Notes: generated from the letters alone by a model not told the origin. Numbered from the stretch's first letter, positions 45,838 through 58,782 are shown. The stretch: DNA of 64,000 nucleotides from Owenia fusiformis (GCA_903813345.2 CAIIXF020000008.1:24166822-24230821); one strand, 5' to 3'. Numbers and translations are program-made.

Positions 45838-46645
45838 CCCTATCACACCAAACCAGTTCTTACCCGTTCTTGCCAGTCCTACGAAAACGTCGTCAAACGG
45901 GCTCAATCTGGCTGTGGTCGGGAAATATGTCTGAAATAATTAGCTTCTTCGTTCTTAAACAGTCTTCAATACGTCCATCTCGTTCGCAGTTCGTTCAGGT
46001 CGCACCACGTCGGAGTGCAACGTCGTAGAACGCGTCCCTTAGTCTAGAAGGTCAACATGACCTGATTACAGAACGGTATGGTCGTCATCGAATTTCGAAT
46101 CGATTCAAAATTCTAAAATCACATTCCCGTCTGAGAACGTTCATAAAGTTCGTAAATAGACCTTAGAAAGTTGCAACTACGTTCATTCCGTTCGCACACA
46201 GTTTCAAACCAGTTTTGAAGAACGCAGTGACAACGTGTTTGGTGTGATAGCTATATTTTTGCTAACTCGTTCATAAGCAGTGTTAAATATGTTCTTAATC
46301 AGTTTAAACCCGTTTGCAATTAGTTCTACCTCGTTCTCAACACGTCCGCAGACAGTTCAACTCGTTGTTAAAACGTCCCTAGTAGGATTGAAGTACGACG
46401 GTTCCGTTCGTAGTACGTCTAGCTCGTCGTTAGTACGTTGTCACTCGTTCTAATTGTAGAACGTGACGACCACGAGAACATTTTGAGCATTTTCTAAGTT
46501 CTAGAGGACCTACCCGTTCGAGAACGTTCGATGAAGTTTGTAAATAGATCCCAAACGGTTCTTAGTAGGTCCAGTCCGTTCGTATACAGTTGAAGCCCGT
46601 TTTCGAGAACGCAGTGAGAACTAGTTTGGTGTGATAGTAGGGTTA
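45838..46645. mobile_element. ~800 bp element with CTATCACACCAAAC termini
   Basis: Left end CTATCACACCAAACCAGTTC (45839), right end GAACTAGTTTGGTGTGATAG (46619-46638). An internal copy of the same end (GTGTTTGGTGTGATAGC, 46234-46252) suggests two half-elements or a duplicated terminus. The interior is unusually rich in CGTTC/GAACG words such as AACGTTCATTCCGTTCG, ACCCGTTCGAGAACGTTC and CTCGTTC. No transposase. A 74-codon frame (45804-46028) is not supported. A target duplication is not clear. Confidence 0.7.
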
Positions 46646-47240
46646 CATAATAAGTGAGTCCAGACAAAAAGTTGTCATTGTGTTAGTTTAACTGGGCATA
46701 AATCACACTCATTGGCCTTGGTTTTCTTAATTGGCTTGGATAAAATGTTGTTCTGTTTATTCAGAAAAGGAGTATAGTTCAATATACAAGTTCACATTCG
46801 TTCCATCCTCTTGTAGAAATGAATCTCATATTATTTCATCTCAAATATAGAACACAAAAATATAATAAAAAACAGGTTTCTATTAATTGCAAAAGTTAGC
46901 TTCTATGTCATGACTGAGTTTGGGTTCCGCTTCTAGGGAAAAAATATCCATCTGGAAATGTCGTATTGACCATTGCTATACACTCCATATTTAATCCTCC
47001 CAGTAAATAACATTGATATACAGTATATAAGTATGTATTACATACCCAGCGAAGCATTTGTATTGAAGTCAATGGAGCTGAAGGTCGGCTATATATTCCT
47101 GTATAGCCGCCAAACCTTTTACCATGACAATCTTATGACATCATCGGGACGTCATGTTTCATTTCTTCCTAATTTCACTCGCACACAGACGCGTGGCGTC
47201 ATTGATATAACGTAGCCATGATATAAAAGTATGTAATACA
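46646..47240. other. No gene seen
   Basis: An 80-codon frame (46973-47215) lacks any recognisable domain. Nothing else to support. Confidence 0.4.
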
Positions 47241-47241
47241 A

Positions 47242-47356
47242 CAGTTATGTCCGTATCATTGAATATATGCCTTCGTCTGTCGTAATATAACCCTCGTAGC
47301 TCGGGCTATATTGGTGACAGACCTTAGGCATATATTCAATGATAGGGACATAACTG
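47242..47356. repeat. Hairpin with ~48 bp arms
   Basis: The left arm CAGTTATGTCCGTATCATTG and on to GTCGTAATATA pairs with the right arm TATATTGGTGACAGACC to TAGGGACATAACTG. The loop is ACCCTCGTAGCTCGGGC. About 80% of arm bases pair. Confidence 0.75.
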
Positions 47357-48567
47357 CTAAATATGACATCGAGGATCTGGGGTTTGGGCAATGTGAGACA
47401 TGAGGCCACTTGTCTATCCTTTACTGTGCCACAACTTTCTCATATGTTATATATTTTGGCACAGGCCATCATTTATTTTCCTTGAATTCATGCTTTTGTT
47501 CCTCGTTTTAGAAATGAGAGGAAATCTTTGATTTTCCTTGTATTAAAGTTGCTTAAATGTTGCCATGTGATGTTGATAAGAGTCAATAGTAATCCATTAC
47601 AGTCACAGTTGAAATGTACCCATTGCTAGCCCAGAACTTACCAAAATAGCATTTGCATTTTGTCAATATTGCCCTATGTGCTTTTCCATGAAAATAATTT
47701 TAATCGTATCTTTTCTTCAGTATTTCATATATTACATTTAATATATTTAAATTGGTTAATATTTATATACTATTTACTAAGACAACAATAAATAAAGAAT
47801 TTTTTGTAAAAACACCAAAAATGGTATATGATCTTTAAATGACTGTTGTGTGAACATCAAAGGTCAAAATTTGCTGAAATTGTATTTTTATAAAGCACAA
47901 ATGATTTTTCTTCAGTATGATATGCATTATCATCAGATATCTGTGGGGGCTAAAAAGGGCCCTTAATGACACCCGTCCTTTCAAAATCTATCATGTTAAC
48001 TTTTGAAACTAACCAACAGAATGAATGCGTTCTTAACTATGACAGAATTTGTTGAAGGGTGGAATGATATATATATACGACGACACAAGATAATGTTGGT
48101 ATGCGCCATTAAAATCGTAATCGACTGAAATAACGTGATATCCAATCGTATCCGACGGATACTATTTTTCATTAGTTTTGACTTTCGCGCCGAAAATTGT
48201 TTGACAAATAGCAGCCTTGCGACTGAACTTCCAGAATATAGTTCCAAATAAAACATTATGTGCTCATTAAAATGATTTAAATGTTTTCATGCAATCAATT
48301 TATTCGGTTTAGGACCCGAACACAATGAAAAAACTAGAATTGAAAAAAAAGTAAAAAGCTAAATGCGATGACCATTTTTCCAAAGGATTTGGATAATTAC
48401 AATTATCTGCAACCATAGGATAAATAACATATTCTATGATTTTCTCGGGCTATTATTTTTATCCACTCATTGATGTCGCCCATCTCCACTCATTCGCTGC
48501 GCTCACTCGTGGATTTGGGCTATATCCACCCATGGATAAAATGACATCCTCTATATATCCAAATGTA
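47357..48567. other. No gene seen
   Basis: AT-rich sequence. An 86-codon minus frame (47996-48256) is unsupported. The words CTCATTCGCTGCGCTCACTCG at 48488 precede the foldback repeat. Confidence 0.4.
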
Positions 48568-49045
48568 ATATATAAGGGTTATGTACTGGGAGGTTTTGGA
48601 TATAGGGTATATCCTGAGGGATATATTTATATCTCCCCGAGGGACCGAAAAACCGACCGTACATAACTGGTGTATCTCATACTTGAGTGGGTTTAGGGGA
48701 GATAAAACCTTTTCCACCTTTTTCAAATGACAAGATAGGCCTATAGTAAAAGCACAATTTATATTTAACATTTTTGTAATATTCTTTTTGTTCAATACAA
48801 TGAAATTGTAACATTTAAACTTTAAAAAATTTAAACTTTCAATTGAAATTTAAAAATAATAAAAAATTTTGATTTTTAAACTTTTTTAAACTTTTGAAAC
48901 ATTCCCGGAAGCGGGATGGATATATTATATCTGCCCGCATTTGGCTTGGAGCAGGACATATACAATATATCCTGCCCGCTCCTCAGATATGATATATATT
49001 CCCGGGTGATATCTACCCCTAACCCACTTAAGTATGAGATACTTA
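48568..49045. repeat. Foldback repeat, copy 2 (GGTTATGTACTGGGAGG family)
   Basis: GGGTTATGTACTGGGAGGTT at 48577 and ACCGACCGTACATAACTG at 48652 match copy 1 at 25580. The hairpin arms (GTATCTCATACTTGAGTGGG near 48663 and CCCACTTAAGTATGAGATAC near 49021) sit in the same place as the arms of copy 1 but differ in sequence. The interior again has GGAAGCGGGA and CCCGC words. Confidence 0.65.
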
Positions 49046-49779
49046 TCATCATATCCTATATTTGCAGATATTAAAGACAGGCATTGGAGAATGTCCACCA
49101 ATTTAAACATTGGGTGACCATTTAGTAGATATTAAGGCATAAAAACATAAAAACAATGCACAGACACGTCGCAAAAAGCTGGCGCACTTGTGTTTTTAGG
49201 GTATCGCATGAATGTAACTTTAATTCTTCGGAATGTAAGATAATATTCTAATCAAATTGATATATCATTTCAAAGCTGCTTTGATGAAATTTTCAAATCA
49301 AGTACACTTCTTTCACAATTCTGCACGCGTTTTTTTAAAGAGTTTTTTACCCGAAAATCTGCCAAATATCCGCTGTCGACACGTTACATTTTGAATAATT
49401 TTTCTTCTTTAAACCCACATAACTCAAACAATATTTGACTATTATACTTTATTTTCGTCTTGATAAAATGGAAGTGTTTTTCAAACGATGGATTCTAATA
49501 AGCGTCCCATATTGTGACGTCATATAGTTTAAAAAATAAAATCTGTCGACAGCGACCTTTTTTGCTCATTTTTTGTTACCTTCATCTTTTCAAGTGTACA
49601 TTAAACAAAAAATACGATACCACTTTTTAATATATCATACATGATTATTTTGCTCATAAACGCTGATTTTGTTCGCAAACGTATATGTGTTTTCTGTTGT
49701 ATGTGGAAAAGTGGAAGACGAAAGGCTTTCAAAATTCATTAAAATAGGGCGAATTTACGCCATTCACCTATTTTCAAAC

Positions 49780-51115
49780 ACAGCAACACATATATTTATT
49801 TCACCTAAAATGTCAATTGATTTGTGTTTTATGATGCTCCTAACCCATTGTTAATACATATACGATATCAAAGTTTTTCGTCTTAAATATATTTTGAGAT
49901 ATAGAGGCAAATGTGGAGGACAAAAGGATTTCTATATGTGTACATTTTTGTTGTGTATTTTCAAACGCATATATTTATTTCACCTAGAATATCAATTTTT
50001 TTTTTTTTTAAATCGTGTATATATTTCTCATTTTATAACTTTGTAAACAAGTACATCGGGTCATTTTACAATATTACAATATTTGTGAAAATGATACAAT
50101 TTCAATTCTTGAACATTATTACAATAGTTGTATGAAATAATTTTGTTACAAAAAATCGGCAAAATATTATATCAGTTTTTTTTATTTTCAGCCATTTTAG
50201 TTAACATTGATTCGTCCATTTCCAAACAATCAAAACATTTTGAAAAATCTGCAAAACTAATAGCAGAATCTAATGTTTTTCTATATTTATTAGCATAATT
50301 GATTACGTCATTTATCAGCCTTATATTATATCCAATAAATCTTCCTTTAATATAGCCCTGTTGATCTTGATTTATAATAAGTGGTAATATTTTATGAAGT
50401 CTCTGAGCTAAGATGTGGGCACATAATTTGTAATCTACATTAAGCATGGTTAAGGGTCTCCAGTTACTTAATATTTGGTTATCATTTTTCTTATGTAACA
50501 ACTTTATAATACCTAATCTCTGAGAGAAAATTAATTGTCCTTTACTGTAACCATAATTTAAAACATCAGTTACCATTTTACCAATTAATGGCCAAAATGT
50601 TTGATAGAATTCAACAGTTAATCCATCTTGCCCTGGAGATTTATTAAGCTTCATGCTAAAAATAGAATTTTTTGCTTCCTCATAAGTAAGTTCTCCTTCA
50701 CAGAGATCTGCTTCCTCTTTAGTTAATGCTCGTTTAATATTAGTATTGTCTAAATAATTTTTGATTTTATCCTTTTGTATATTTTTTGAAGTATAAAGGG
50801 TTTTATAGAAATTCTCCTGCATTTGTAATATTTCATTCTGATTACTAATTACAGTTCCATCAGGGCGTTTTAAATTATATATTGTTTGATTCTTCTGTTG
50901 GTGTTTTTCAAGGCCAAGGAAAAAATTTGTGTTACGTTGTGTTACCTAAAATATTAATTGATTTGTGTTTTATGATGCTCCTAACCCAATGTTAATACAT
51001 ATACGATATCAACGTTTTTCGTCTTAAATATTTTGAGATATAGAGGCAAATGTGTAGGACGAAAGGATTTCCATATGTGTACATTTTTCTAAAAAAACGT
51101 CACATTCTGTGGTGT
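49780..51115. repeat. ~175 bp unit in three copies, one split by a LINE fragment
   Basis: TATTTATTTCACCTAAAATG and TTGTGTTTTATGATGCTCCT through GAGATATAGAGGCAAATGTG occur at 49793-49960, start again at 49970 and resume complete at 50946-51095. Copies 1 and 3 are about 93% alike. Confidence 0.75.
50172..50944 (-). pseudogene. LINE RT N-terminal fragment, L1/Tx1-like
   Basis: A minus-strand frame from near 50944 (NFFLGLEKHQQK, KRPDGTVISNQNEI) runs through KLNKSPGQDGLTVEFY, NWRPLTMLNVDYKL, DQQGYIKGRF and SFADFSKCFD to 50172. These are the linker and first RT blocks of L1/Tx1-type ORF2, with the first catalytic Asp at the end. It lacks the endonuclease and everything after RT block 3. It may belong to the same family as 4573-5390, which holds a non-overlapping C-terminal part. 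Confidence 0.8.
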
Positions 51116-51179
51116 TGAAAAGCAAAAATGTGTAACAATACGTGCGCGAACTTTTTGCGACGTGTCACTTTATTTAATA

Positions 51180-51636
51180 TCTGATGTAGTGTAATTAACC
51201 ATCTCAAAATTATGATGAAATCTGAAGTACGAATCAGAAAAACAATACCATAGTTGTGATCAACTCAAAAATTCCGACAATTTGTTTTATATACCCATCT
51301 TGTTACTATTTTCATTAATAACTTTTAAACTCGATTATTTCTTATACATATCAATTTCTCATACTGCAGCAATTAATTGTAGTTTACATTGACCCATTTT
51401 TATACATGTACACACAATAACGTTCCTCGCAATAGTTTCATAAACTCTCCGCACTCAAAAGTCATGTTTTTGTTGTTGTTATTACCCAGCCCTTTCACTG
51501 AAAATGTCAATGCGCGGAATTACAAGGTAGATCCAATATGTTGTGTTTTCTGGAGCTTCAAAATGCTATTATCTTTAATAAGTGGATATTCATTCATTTA
51601 AAATTTCTGTTGCAAAATGATGTTGTTCGGAGAAAG
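51180..51636. other. No gene seen
   Basis: AT-rich spacer between the GACACGTCGC element and the inverted macrosatellite unit. A 70-codon frame (51389-51601) is unsupported. Confidence 0.4.
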
Positions 51637-52614
51637 ACGAAACACGGAAAGCTATAGGGGACATGCGCATAATTCAAAATCGAATGGAGTTTTAACATGG
51701 GAGTGATATCACACACCGCGGCCCAGTCAGATAGATTTCATCGCGCACTGAATGAATTACAGGGGCCGCGTTGTGCAAAGTTAATTAAAATAAAGTGCGC
51801 AGAAATTCCGGCATTTAGTGCGCGATGAAAAAATGATTATCTGTGAATAAATAACGAATAAAAATTCGTGGCACCACGAATTTGATTTTTTTCGAAAGAC
51901 TGCGGAGTGAACCAGCGAAATGACAATTTTGGATAATATTGATGGCTCTAACGAGGAGAACTTTGAAATTTCCCGATTCTACCGCGCAGCACATCCAGGA
52001 CCATGATGCGCACTTTTATCAGATTCGATTCTAATATGGTTTCAAAGATAATGTTTATTAAAAGAGGGCGTATGCATACAGATTACACATGGCGTTATGT
52101 TGAAGTGACCCTTGCAAAGGGTTCCATTGAAAATATATTATTTTGGGCCATTTCATATCTTTTAATTGATATTGTATAAAATATTTTCAATGTTTGAAAA
52201 TTATAATCTTATAAATAACATTTTATGTAATAAAACTGTAACGAAATGGTAAATACGGAATATGATGCAATACAATGCAGTGCAATATGATGTTATACAA
52301 TGCAGTGCAATATGATGCAATACAATGTGGTGCAATATGATGTAATACAATGCGGTGCAATATGATGCAATACAATGCAGAGCAATATGATGCAATACAA
52401 TGCAGTGCAATATGATGCAATACAATGTAGTGTAATATGATGCAATACAAAGCAGTGTTATATGATGCAAAAAATGCAGTGCAATATGATACAATACAAT
52501 GTAGTGCAATATAATACAATAAAATGTAGTGCAATACGATGCAATACAATACAGTGCAATATAATGCAATACAATGCAGTGCAAAACAATGCCGTGCAGT
52601 GCAATACAATGTAG
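51637..52614 (-). repeat. Partial macrosatellite unit in inverted orientation
   Basis: The reverse complement of 57478-58452: GTCCCCTATAGCTTTCCG edge, GCGGCCCAGTCAGAT words, the TTCGAAAGACTGCGGAG arm, and 353 bp of pentamer satellite (52262-52614). It is cut inside the satellite by the poly(A) end of the neighbouring LINE. Confidence 0.85.
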
Positions 52615-55600
52615 TTTTTTTTTTAAACAATAGGTTTATTTCATTGATATATTTTTCATGGCATAGTACACAATCATGCGGCAAATCGCCTTCTGGCATT
52701 TTATGTCCGCTTTCAATTACAATGTTACATATAAATATACGAAAAATTCAAGAAAAATAAAACACACCCACTGTTTAGATGTGGCATGTTATAAATGAAG
52801 TGTACTGACGGGGACCTGCTGCAACATAGATGGGGCGACCAATTACACATAGGGGTTGAGTAAGTGGGGTCTAAGGTAGTCAGATTATGTACAACCATAC
52901 ACAACCATTAACAGTTTTCTAAAAGAAATGTTGCTGTCAACTGAAATAGTTTGTCTAATTTATCATGGGTGAGTTCGGGATCACCAAAGAGATATAAATC
53001 AATTTTATCCTGTTGGGTTTTATAACGTGATATATCATCCACAATTAACTCAATGGCTTCATTGAATTGATGGAGTTTATTCATTCTCATGGGGCAGCTA
53101 AAAAATAAATGTCTAAAGGTCTCAGGGGACCCACACTCACAGTTTGGGGAGTCAACATTATTCCAGTTGTGAGATATCAATTGGGTCTTCAAAATAAGGT
53201 CGACTCTGGCTCTGTTGAGGTACATCTCTTGCCTGCGATTTAGAATATTAAGGGACACAGTAGATATAATCCCAGGGAACATTTCGATTTTTAGTCTCCT
53301 TTTAAAGGAGGCCAATGAAGGAAGGGACTTCAGATAAGGCTGATCACGTTGTACATTGTTCCATATCTCGACCATCTTGTATATTGGTGATTTTCTGGGA
53401 TAATTAATAGGCATGATATAGTCTCTGTTAAAACGCGTATTTCTAATATTGACTTTTTTATAAGGAATGAATATGTCTGTTATATATGATGGAATGAGGG
53501 CATTGTCTACTTTATACATAAGACTCTTAAAATGAAAATTTCTACGATCAAGTAAGCAAGACCAATTTAAAATTTTGAATACTTTACAGGCACTTGATCC
53601 TGACAGAGCTCCAGACACAATTAGACCAGCTTGGTACTGTAAACTACTAAGCTTTTTTAGGTCAATTTGGTTTGCACCATCATATAGAACATCACAGTAG
53701 TCAAAGAGTGACTGGATATAGGCATTATACATGATATTGAGATGTTTGGACTTCAGTCTTCCTTTCAGAGCTTTCATTGGATTAAGTGCTGTCTGGATCT
53801 TAGAGGCTAAATAGTTGATGTGAACTGATCCACATAACTTATTGTCAAAGTAGTAGCCAAGATGTTTGTGGGTGTCAGTTCTTGTGATTGCGTGGCCATT
53901 TAACATAATTGGAGGATAATTATTTGCATTATTATTTTTAGAAAAAATCAACTCTTTGCTTTTTTCTGGCTTAAATTCAAGTTTCCAGATGTCAGACCAA
54001 TTTTCTACCTTTTGAATATCATTTTGGAGTTGAATATGAGATAGGTTGTCATTTGGGCTTGTTGGCAAAAATATTGACGTGTCATCGGCGTATATGAAGC
54101 ATTTTGAAGATAAAGTATCAGGCAGGTCATTAATGTATATAAGGAAGAGGAGCGGCCCAAGGATACTTCCTTGAGGGACACTGCAGTTTATATAGTTGTC
54201 CGGGGATGTTTGAGATGATTTACCATTTACTGTGACCTTTATTTTTCTATTTGAGAGGTATGAAATAATAAAATTCAAGAGCTTTCCTGAAAAGCCATAT
54301 GCTTTCAGCTTATGTATTAACAATTGGTGTGGTACCCTATCAAAAGCGGCCGAAATGTCCAAAAAGACCGACCTAGCATCGAAGCCATTACTAAAATTTG
54401 TCCAAATAAAATCATGAATCGCTAGAAGTTGGATTTCATTGCAATGACCCTTCAAAAATCCGGATTGATATTTGTAAAGTAGATTGTTTTCAATAAGGTG
54501 CTTGTACATTTTATCATAGACTATCCTTTCAATGATTTTGGAAACAATGCTAAGGAGAGAGATAGGTCTGTAATTGTTAAGATTATTTTTGCTATCTTTT
54601 TTATGTATAGGGCAAACATTCCCAAGTTTCCAAATTTGAGGAAAAGTGTTTGCCTGTAAAAGTTTATTGAATAAAATGTAGAGAGGAAATGAAATTGAAT
54701 TTGAGCATATTTGGAGCATTTTGATGGTGATTTCATCAGGGCCATTGGCCTTGGAAGGGTCAAGATTATTTATTATGTTAGTAATATCCTGTCTATCAAA
54801 TGTAATATCACTTAACAGATTATCGCACCTCTGAGGAAATGGAGTGTCAAAGTGGTCAAAATTTTCATTTGAATGATTTTTTTCAACAAAGAAGTTAAGA
54901 AAGGCATCAGATTTCTCTTGACTAGAACTGAAGATTATGCCTGACTGTTCCAATGTCGGAATTTGACTATTAAATTTTTTGCCTAAAAGTTTTTTGATAA
55001 GTACCCAAAATTTGTCATTGGCATGAGTCTCGCCATTCAATGAGTCAACCTGTTCATTTGTAAAATTTTCCTTGGTAGATGTTACGAGATTTTTAACAAC
55101 TTCAGCTTGGGCCTTATAAGCCATATAGTGTTGCTCTGAGTTGCTTAACTTAAACTTCAAAAATAATTTTTTCTTTTTTTGAATAGCATGAGCAATTATC
55201 TCATTATACCAGGGTTTATCGTTGGCTTTTACTTTTTTGAGTTTGCTTGGAATGTGCAATGTAAACAATGCCATCATTTTATTTGTAAACACTTCAGTCA
55301 AAATATTTACATCTTCAGACTGATTAAAAAATTCATTCCAGTCAATATCCTCTATGTCTTGATTAAGTGCTTCGGTATTTGCTAAATTATATTTCCATAC
55401 ACGTTTAAGTTCAGACTCCTCTTTATGTAACAATGCATCAAGTTGGGTAAACAGAGTACAGTGATCAGTTGAGCCTATAGGTTCACACACCTTGGAAAAG
55501 TTCAAAAGGCCAGGTGAATTGGTAATTGTCAAATCGATACAGCTAGATGATGTTGAAGTAATTCTTGTGGGTTCTTTAACAGTTTGGTCAAATCCATTTT

Positions 55601-55885
55601 GAAATAAAATATCATTTAGAAGTTTCCCGGTGTAATCTTCATCTCCCTGGAGGAACCAAGATTTGCTTTTTGCATTAAAATCTCCATTTAGAATAATCCC
55701 ATCGAAATTAATGTTGTTCAATTGTTGGAGTTTTTGATTCATCAAGTTTAAATATTCATCTCTCTGATTGGCTGATTGCGAAGGGGAACGATAAAAGACC
55801 CCGTAAAGAAATTTTTTATGTTTTATTTTTAACTCAACCCACATTGCATCAAGGCCATCAATACTGAGATCAGGCCTAGGTGTAG
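52615..55885 (-). mobile_element. 5'-truncated CR1/Jockey-like LINE, minus strand
   Basis: The 3' end is a poly(A) tract (T-run at 52614-52624 on the plus strand) preceded by AATAAAC and ~290 bp of 3' UTR. The 5' end stops at 55885, exactly where the first macrosatellite unit begins (GCACAACGAATTCAAC). Its two flanks are macrosatellite sequence in opposite orientations, so this is not a simple insertion with both flanks preserved. Confidence 0.85.
52908..55885 (-). CDS. LINE ORF2: partial endonuclease plus intact reverse transcriptase
   Basis: Open for 1014 codons to TAG/TAA at 52908. The first ~22 codons (from 55952) belong to the flanking repeat, so LINE-derived protein starts near VPTPRPDLSIDG. 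The endonuclease lacks its first ~100 residues, including the N- and E-motifs, but keeps GDFNAK (90-95) and STDH (161-164). RT blocks are complete: NYRPISLLS, YQSGFLKGHC, FLDISAAFD, SVPQGSILGPLLF, YADD (about 621-624) and HKHLGYYFD. The C-terminal CxC...H...C cluster (CECGSPETFRHLFFSC) is present. No stop or frameshift in ~1000 codons suggests a young insertion. The truncated endonuclease would leave it unable to nick target DNA. Confidence 0.88.
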
Positions 55886-58782
55886 GCACAACGAATTCAA
55901 CTTTTTTCGAAAGACTGCAGACTTGACCTGCGAAATTGTAATTTTGGATCACAGTGATGCCTCTATAGAGGATATCTATGAGAATTACAGATTATAGTGC
56001 GCAGAATTATAAAGTCAAACTGACCTCAAAATGGTAGTACACAGTGTACACTGCCATCTTTCAATAAAGTAACTACAGACCTTCGTATACAAAATACCAG
56101 AATGATTGATGTAATACCTGTATACCATTTCTTCTGGGAGAAGGAAAGTTCCTATATATATTCCATGGCCGTAGCCAGGGGGCCTCACCCCCCTCCCCCT
56201 TGCCAAATATTCGTTCAAAATCATGCAGTTTTTCACCATTCTTAGCACTTTTCGCATGATTTTTTTGCCATAACTGTCAAAAAGCTCCCCCCTCTTGGCA
56301 AAATCTCCCCCTTGGTAAAACCACTCCCCAGGTTAATCCAGGATACGGGTCTGTATTCTTAGACGAGATTGTTCAAGAACATAAGGTAGACATAAGTGCC
56401 ACCTGTTAAAAGCTAGGAGATCTTTTCTAAGTTATTAAGTCATCAATCAGCAGACTGGTAATTGTATCTCCCACCCACTTCAAACTCCATACACTAACAT
56501 ACTATTACAATTTTATCTGTGTTTATTTGACTGTAGAAGGTGTACATTCATAGCATTGAATTGCATTTCATTGCATTGTATTGTATTGTATAGCACATCA
56601 TTGTATTGTATTGTACTGCATTTTATTGTATTGCACTGCATTGTATTGTATTGCACTGCATTGTATTCTATTGCATTATATTGTACTGTATTGCACTGTA
56701 TTATATTACATTGCACTGCATTGTACTTTATTGCACTGCATTGTATTGTACTGCAGTGTACTACATTGTATTGCGCTGCATTGTATTGTATTGCACTGCA
56801 TTATAATGTATTGCACTGTACCACATTGTGTTGCACTGCATTGTATTACACTGCATTGTTTTGAATTGCACTGCAATATATTGCACTGCACCATATTGTA
56901 TTGCATTGCATTGCAGTGCACTGCATTGTATTATATTGCACTGTATTGTATTGCAGTGCACTGCATTGTATTATATTGCACTGTATTGTATTGCACAGTA
57001 TTGTATTGCATTGTCTTGAATTACACTGCATTTTATTACACTGCATTGTATTTTATTGCACTGCATTGTATTGTACTGCAGTGTACTGTATTCTATTGCA
57101 CAGCATTGTTTTGTATTGCACTGTATTGTATTGCATTGTATTGAATTGCACTGTATTGTATTTTATTGCACTGCTTTGCACTACATTATATTGCACTCTA
57201 TTGAACTGCGATGTATTGTATTGCACTGTATTGTATTGCACTGCACTGAACTGCGATGTATTGTATTGCACTGTATTGTATTGCACTGCACTGTATTGAA
57301 CTGCGATGTATTGTATTGCACTGCATTGTATTTTATTGCACTGCATTGCACTACATTGTATTGCACTGTATTGAACTGCGATGTATTGCACTGCATTGTA
57401 TTGCGATGTATTGCACTGCATTGTATTGCACTGTACCACATTGTATTGCACTGCATTGTATTGAAATGAACTACATTGTATTGCACTGCACGGCATTGTT
57501 TTGCACTGTATTGCACTGCATTGTATTGCATTATATTGCACTGTATTGTATTGCATCGTATTGCACTGCATTTTATTGTATTATATTGCACTACATTGTA
57601 TTGTATCATATTGCACTGCATTTTGTGCATCATATAACACTGCTTTGTATTGCATCATATTACACTACATTGTATTGCATCATATTGCACTGCATTGTAT
57701 TGCATCATATTGCTCTGCATTGTATTGCATCATATTGCACCGCATTGTATTACATCATATTGCACCACATTGTATTGCATCATATTGCACTGCATTGTAT
57801 AACATCATATTGCACTGCATTGTATTGCATCATATTCCGTATTTACCATTTCGTTACAGTTTTATTACATAAAATGTTATTTATAAGATTATAATTTTCA
57901 AACATTGAAAATATTTTATACAATATCAATTAAAAGATATGAAATGGCCCAAAATAATATATTTTCAATGGAACCCTTTGCAAGGGTCACTTCAACATAA
58001 CGCCATGTGTAATCTGTATGCATACGCCCTCTTTTAATGAACATTATCTTTGAAACCATATTAGAAACGAATCTGATAAAAGTGCGCATCATGGTCCTGG
58101 ATGTGCTGCGCGGTAGAATCGGGAAATTTCAAAGTTCTCCTCGTTAGAGCCATCAATATTATCCAAAATTGTCATTTCGCTGGTTCACTCCGCAGTCTTT
58201 CGAAAAAAATCAAATTCGTGGTGCCACGAATTTTTATTCGTTATTTATTCACAGATAATCATTTTTTCATCGCGCACTGAATGCCGGAATTTCTGCGCAC
58301 TTTATTTTAATTAACTTTGCACAACGCGGCCCCTGTAATTCATTCAGTGCGCGATGAAATCTATCTGACTGGGCCGCGGTGTGTGATATCACTCCCATGT
58401 TAAAACTCCATTCGATTTTGAATTATGCGCATGTCCCCTATAGCTTTCCGTAGTTTTAGTACGGAAAGCGAAAGGGGATATACCGCAGAATTTAAAATTC
58501 AATGGAGTTTTAACATGAGAGTGATATCACACACCGCGGCCCAGTCAGATATATTTCTGCGCACTTTATTTATTTGATTCACTTTGCACAACGCGCCCCC
58601 TGTAATTCATTCAGTGCGCAATTAAAAATTGTTTATGAGTGACATCGCACACCGCGGCCCAGTAAGATCGATTTCTGCGCACTTTATTTATTAACACACT
58701 CAAAATATCGCGCTGAAGCTTGTATATGCTGGCGCGATGTAATTATAGTTTTCTGTTAATAAATGCCCAGCAAGAAAGGGTA
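55886..58782 (+). repeat. Macrosatellite unit 1 (2,897 bp)
   Basis: Order: inverted-arm a (55886-55990, with TTCGAAAGACTGCAGACTTG); a ~560 bp unique block with a C-rich CCCCCCTCCCCCTTGCC region; pentamer satellite (56551-57836); a unique block; inverted-arm a' (58125-58230, the imperfect reverse complement of arm a); then a GC-richer spacer with CACACCGCGGCCCAGT and AATTCATTCAGTGCGC words. The next unit starts with the same GCACAACGAATTC. The 80-codon minus frame MRKVLRMVKN.. (56015-56257) recurs in each unit but has no known domain. Confidence 0.9.
56551..57836. repeat. Pentamer satellite in unit 1
   Basis: Built from ATTGT, ATTGC and ACTGC pentamers, most often as the 15-mer ATTGTATTGCACTGC, with ATTGA, ATTTT and GCATCATATT variants. 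The last ~230 bp changes to a TGCATCATATTGCAC rhythm. Because the period is a multiple of 3 without stop codons on either strand, all six frames stay open (IVLHC, LYCTA, CIALH forward; AVQYN, QCNTM, SAIQC reverse). The long frames here are therefore artefacts. Confidence 0.95.

Larger units (their letters stand above)
49163..51166. mobile_element. ~2 kb element with GACACGTCGCAAAAAG termini
   Basis: GACACGTCGCAAAAAGCTGG at 49163 and the reverse complement of GACACGTCGCAAAAAGTTCG ending at 51166 form ~24 bp inverted ends. The interior holds repeats of a ~175 bp unit and a LINE fragment. No transposase and no certain target duplication, so the element call rests on the termini. Confidence 0.5.

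Noticed and set aside
52201-52699. 127- and 158-codon minus-strand frames.
   Set aside because: Translations of the same satellite in the inverted unit, one running into the LINE 3' UTR.
56015-56257. 80-codon minus frame MRKVLRMVKN..., conserved in all three macrosatellite units.
   Set aside because: Conservation follows from unit duplication; there is no known domain, and in unit 3 the frame is already shifted.
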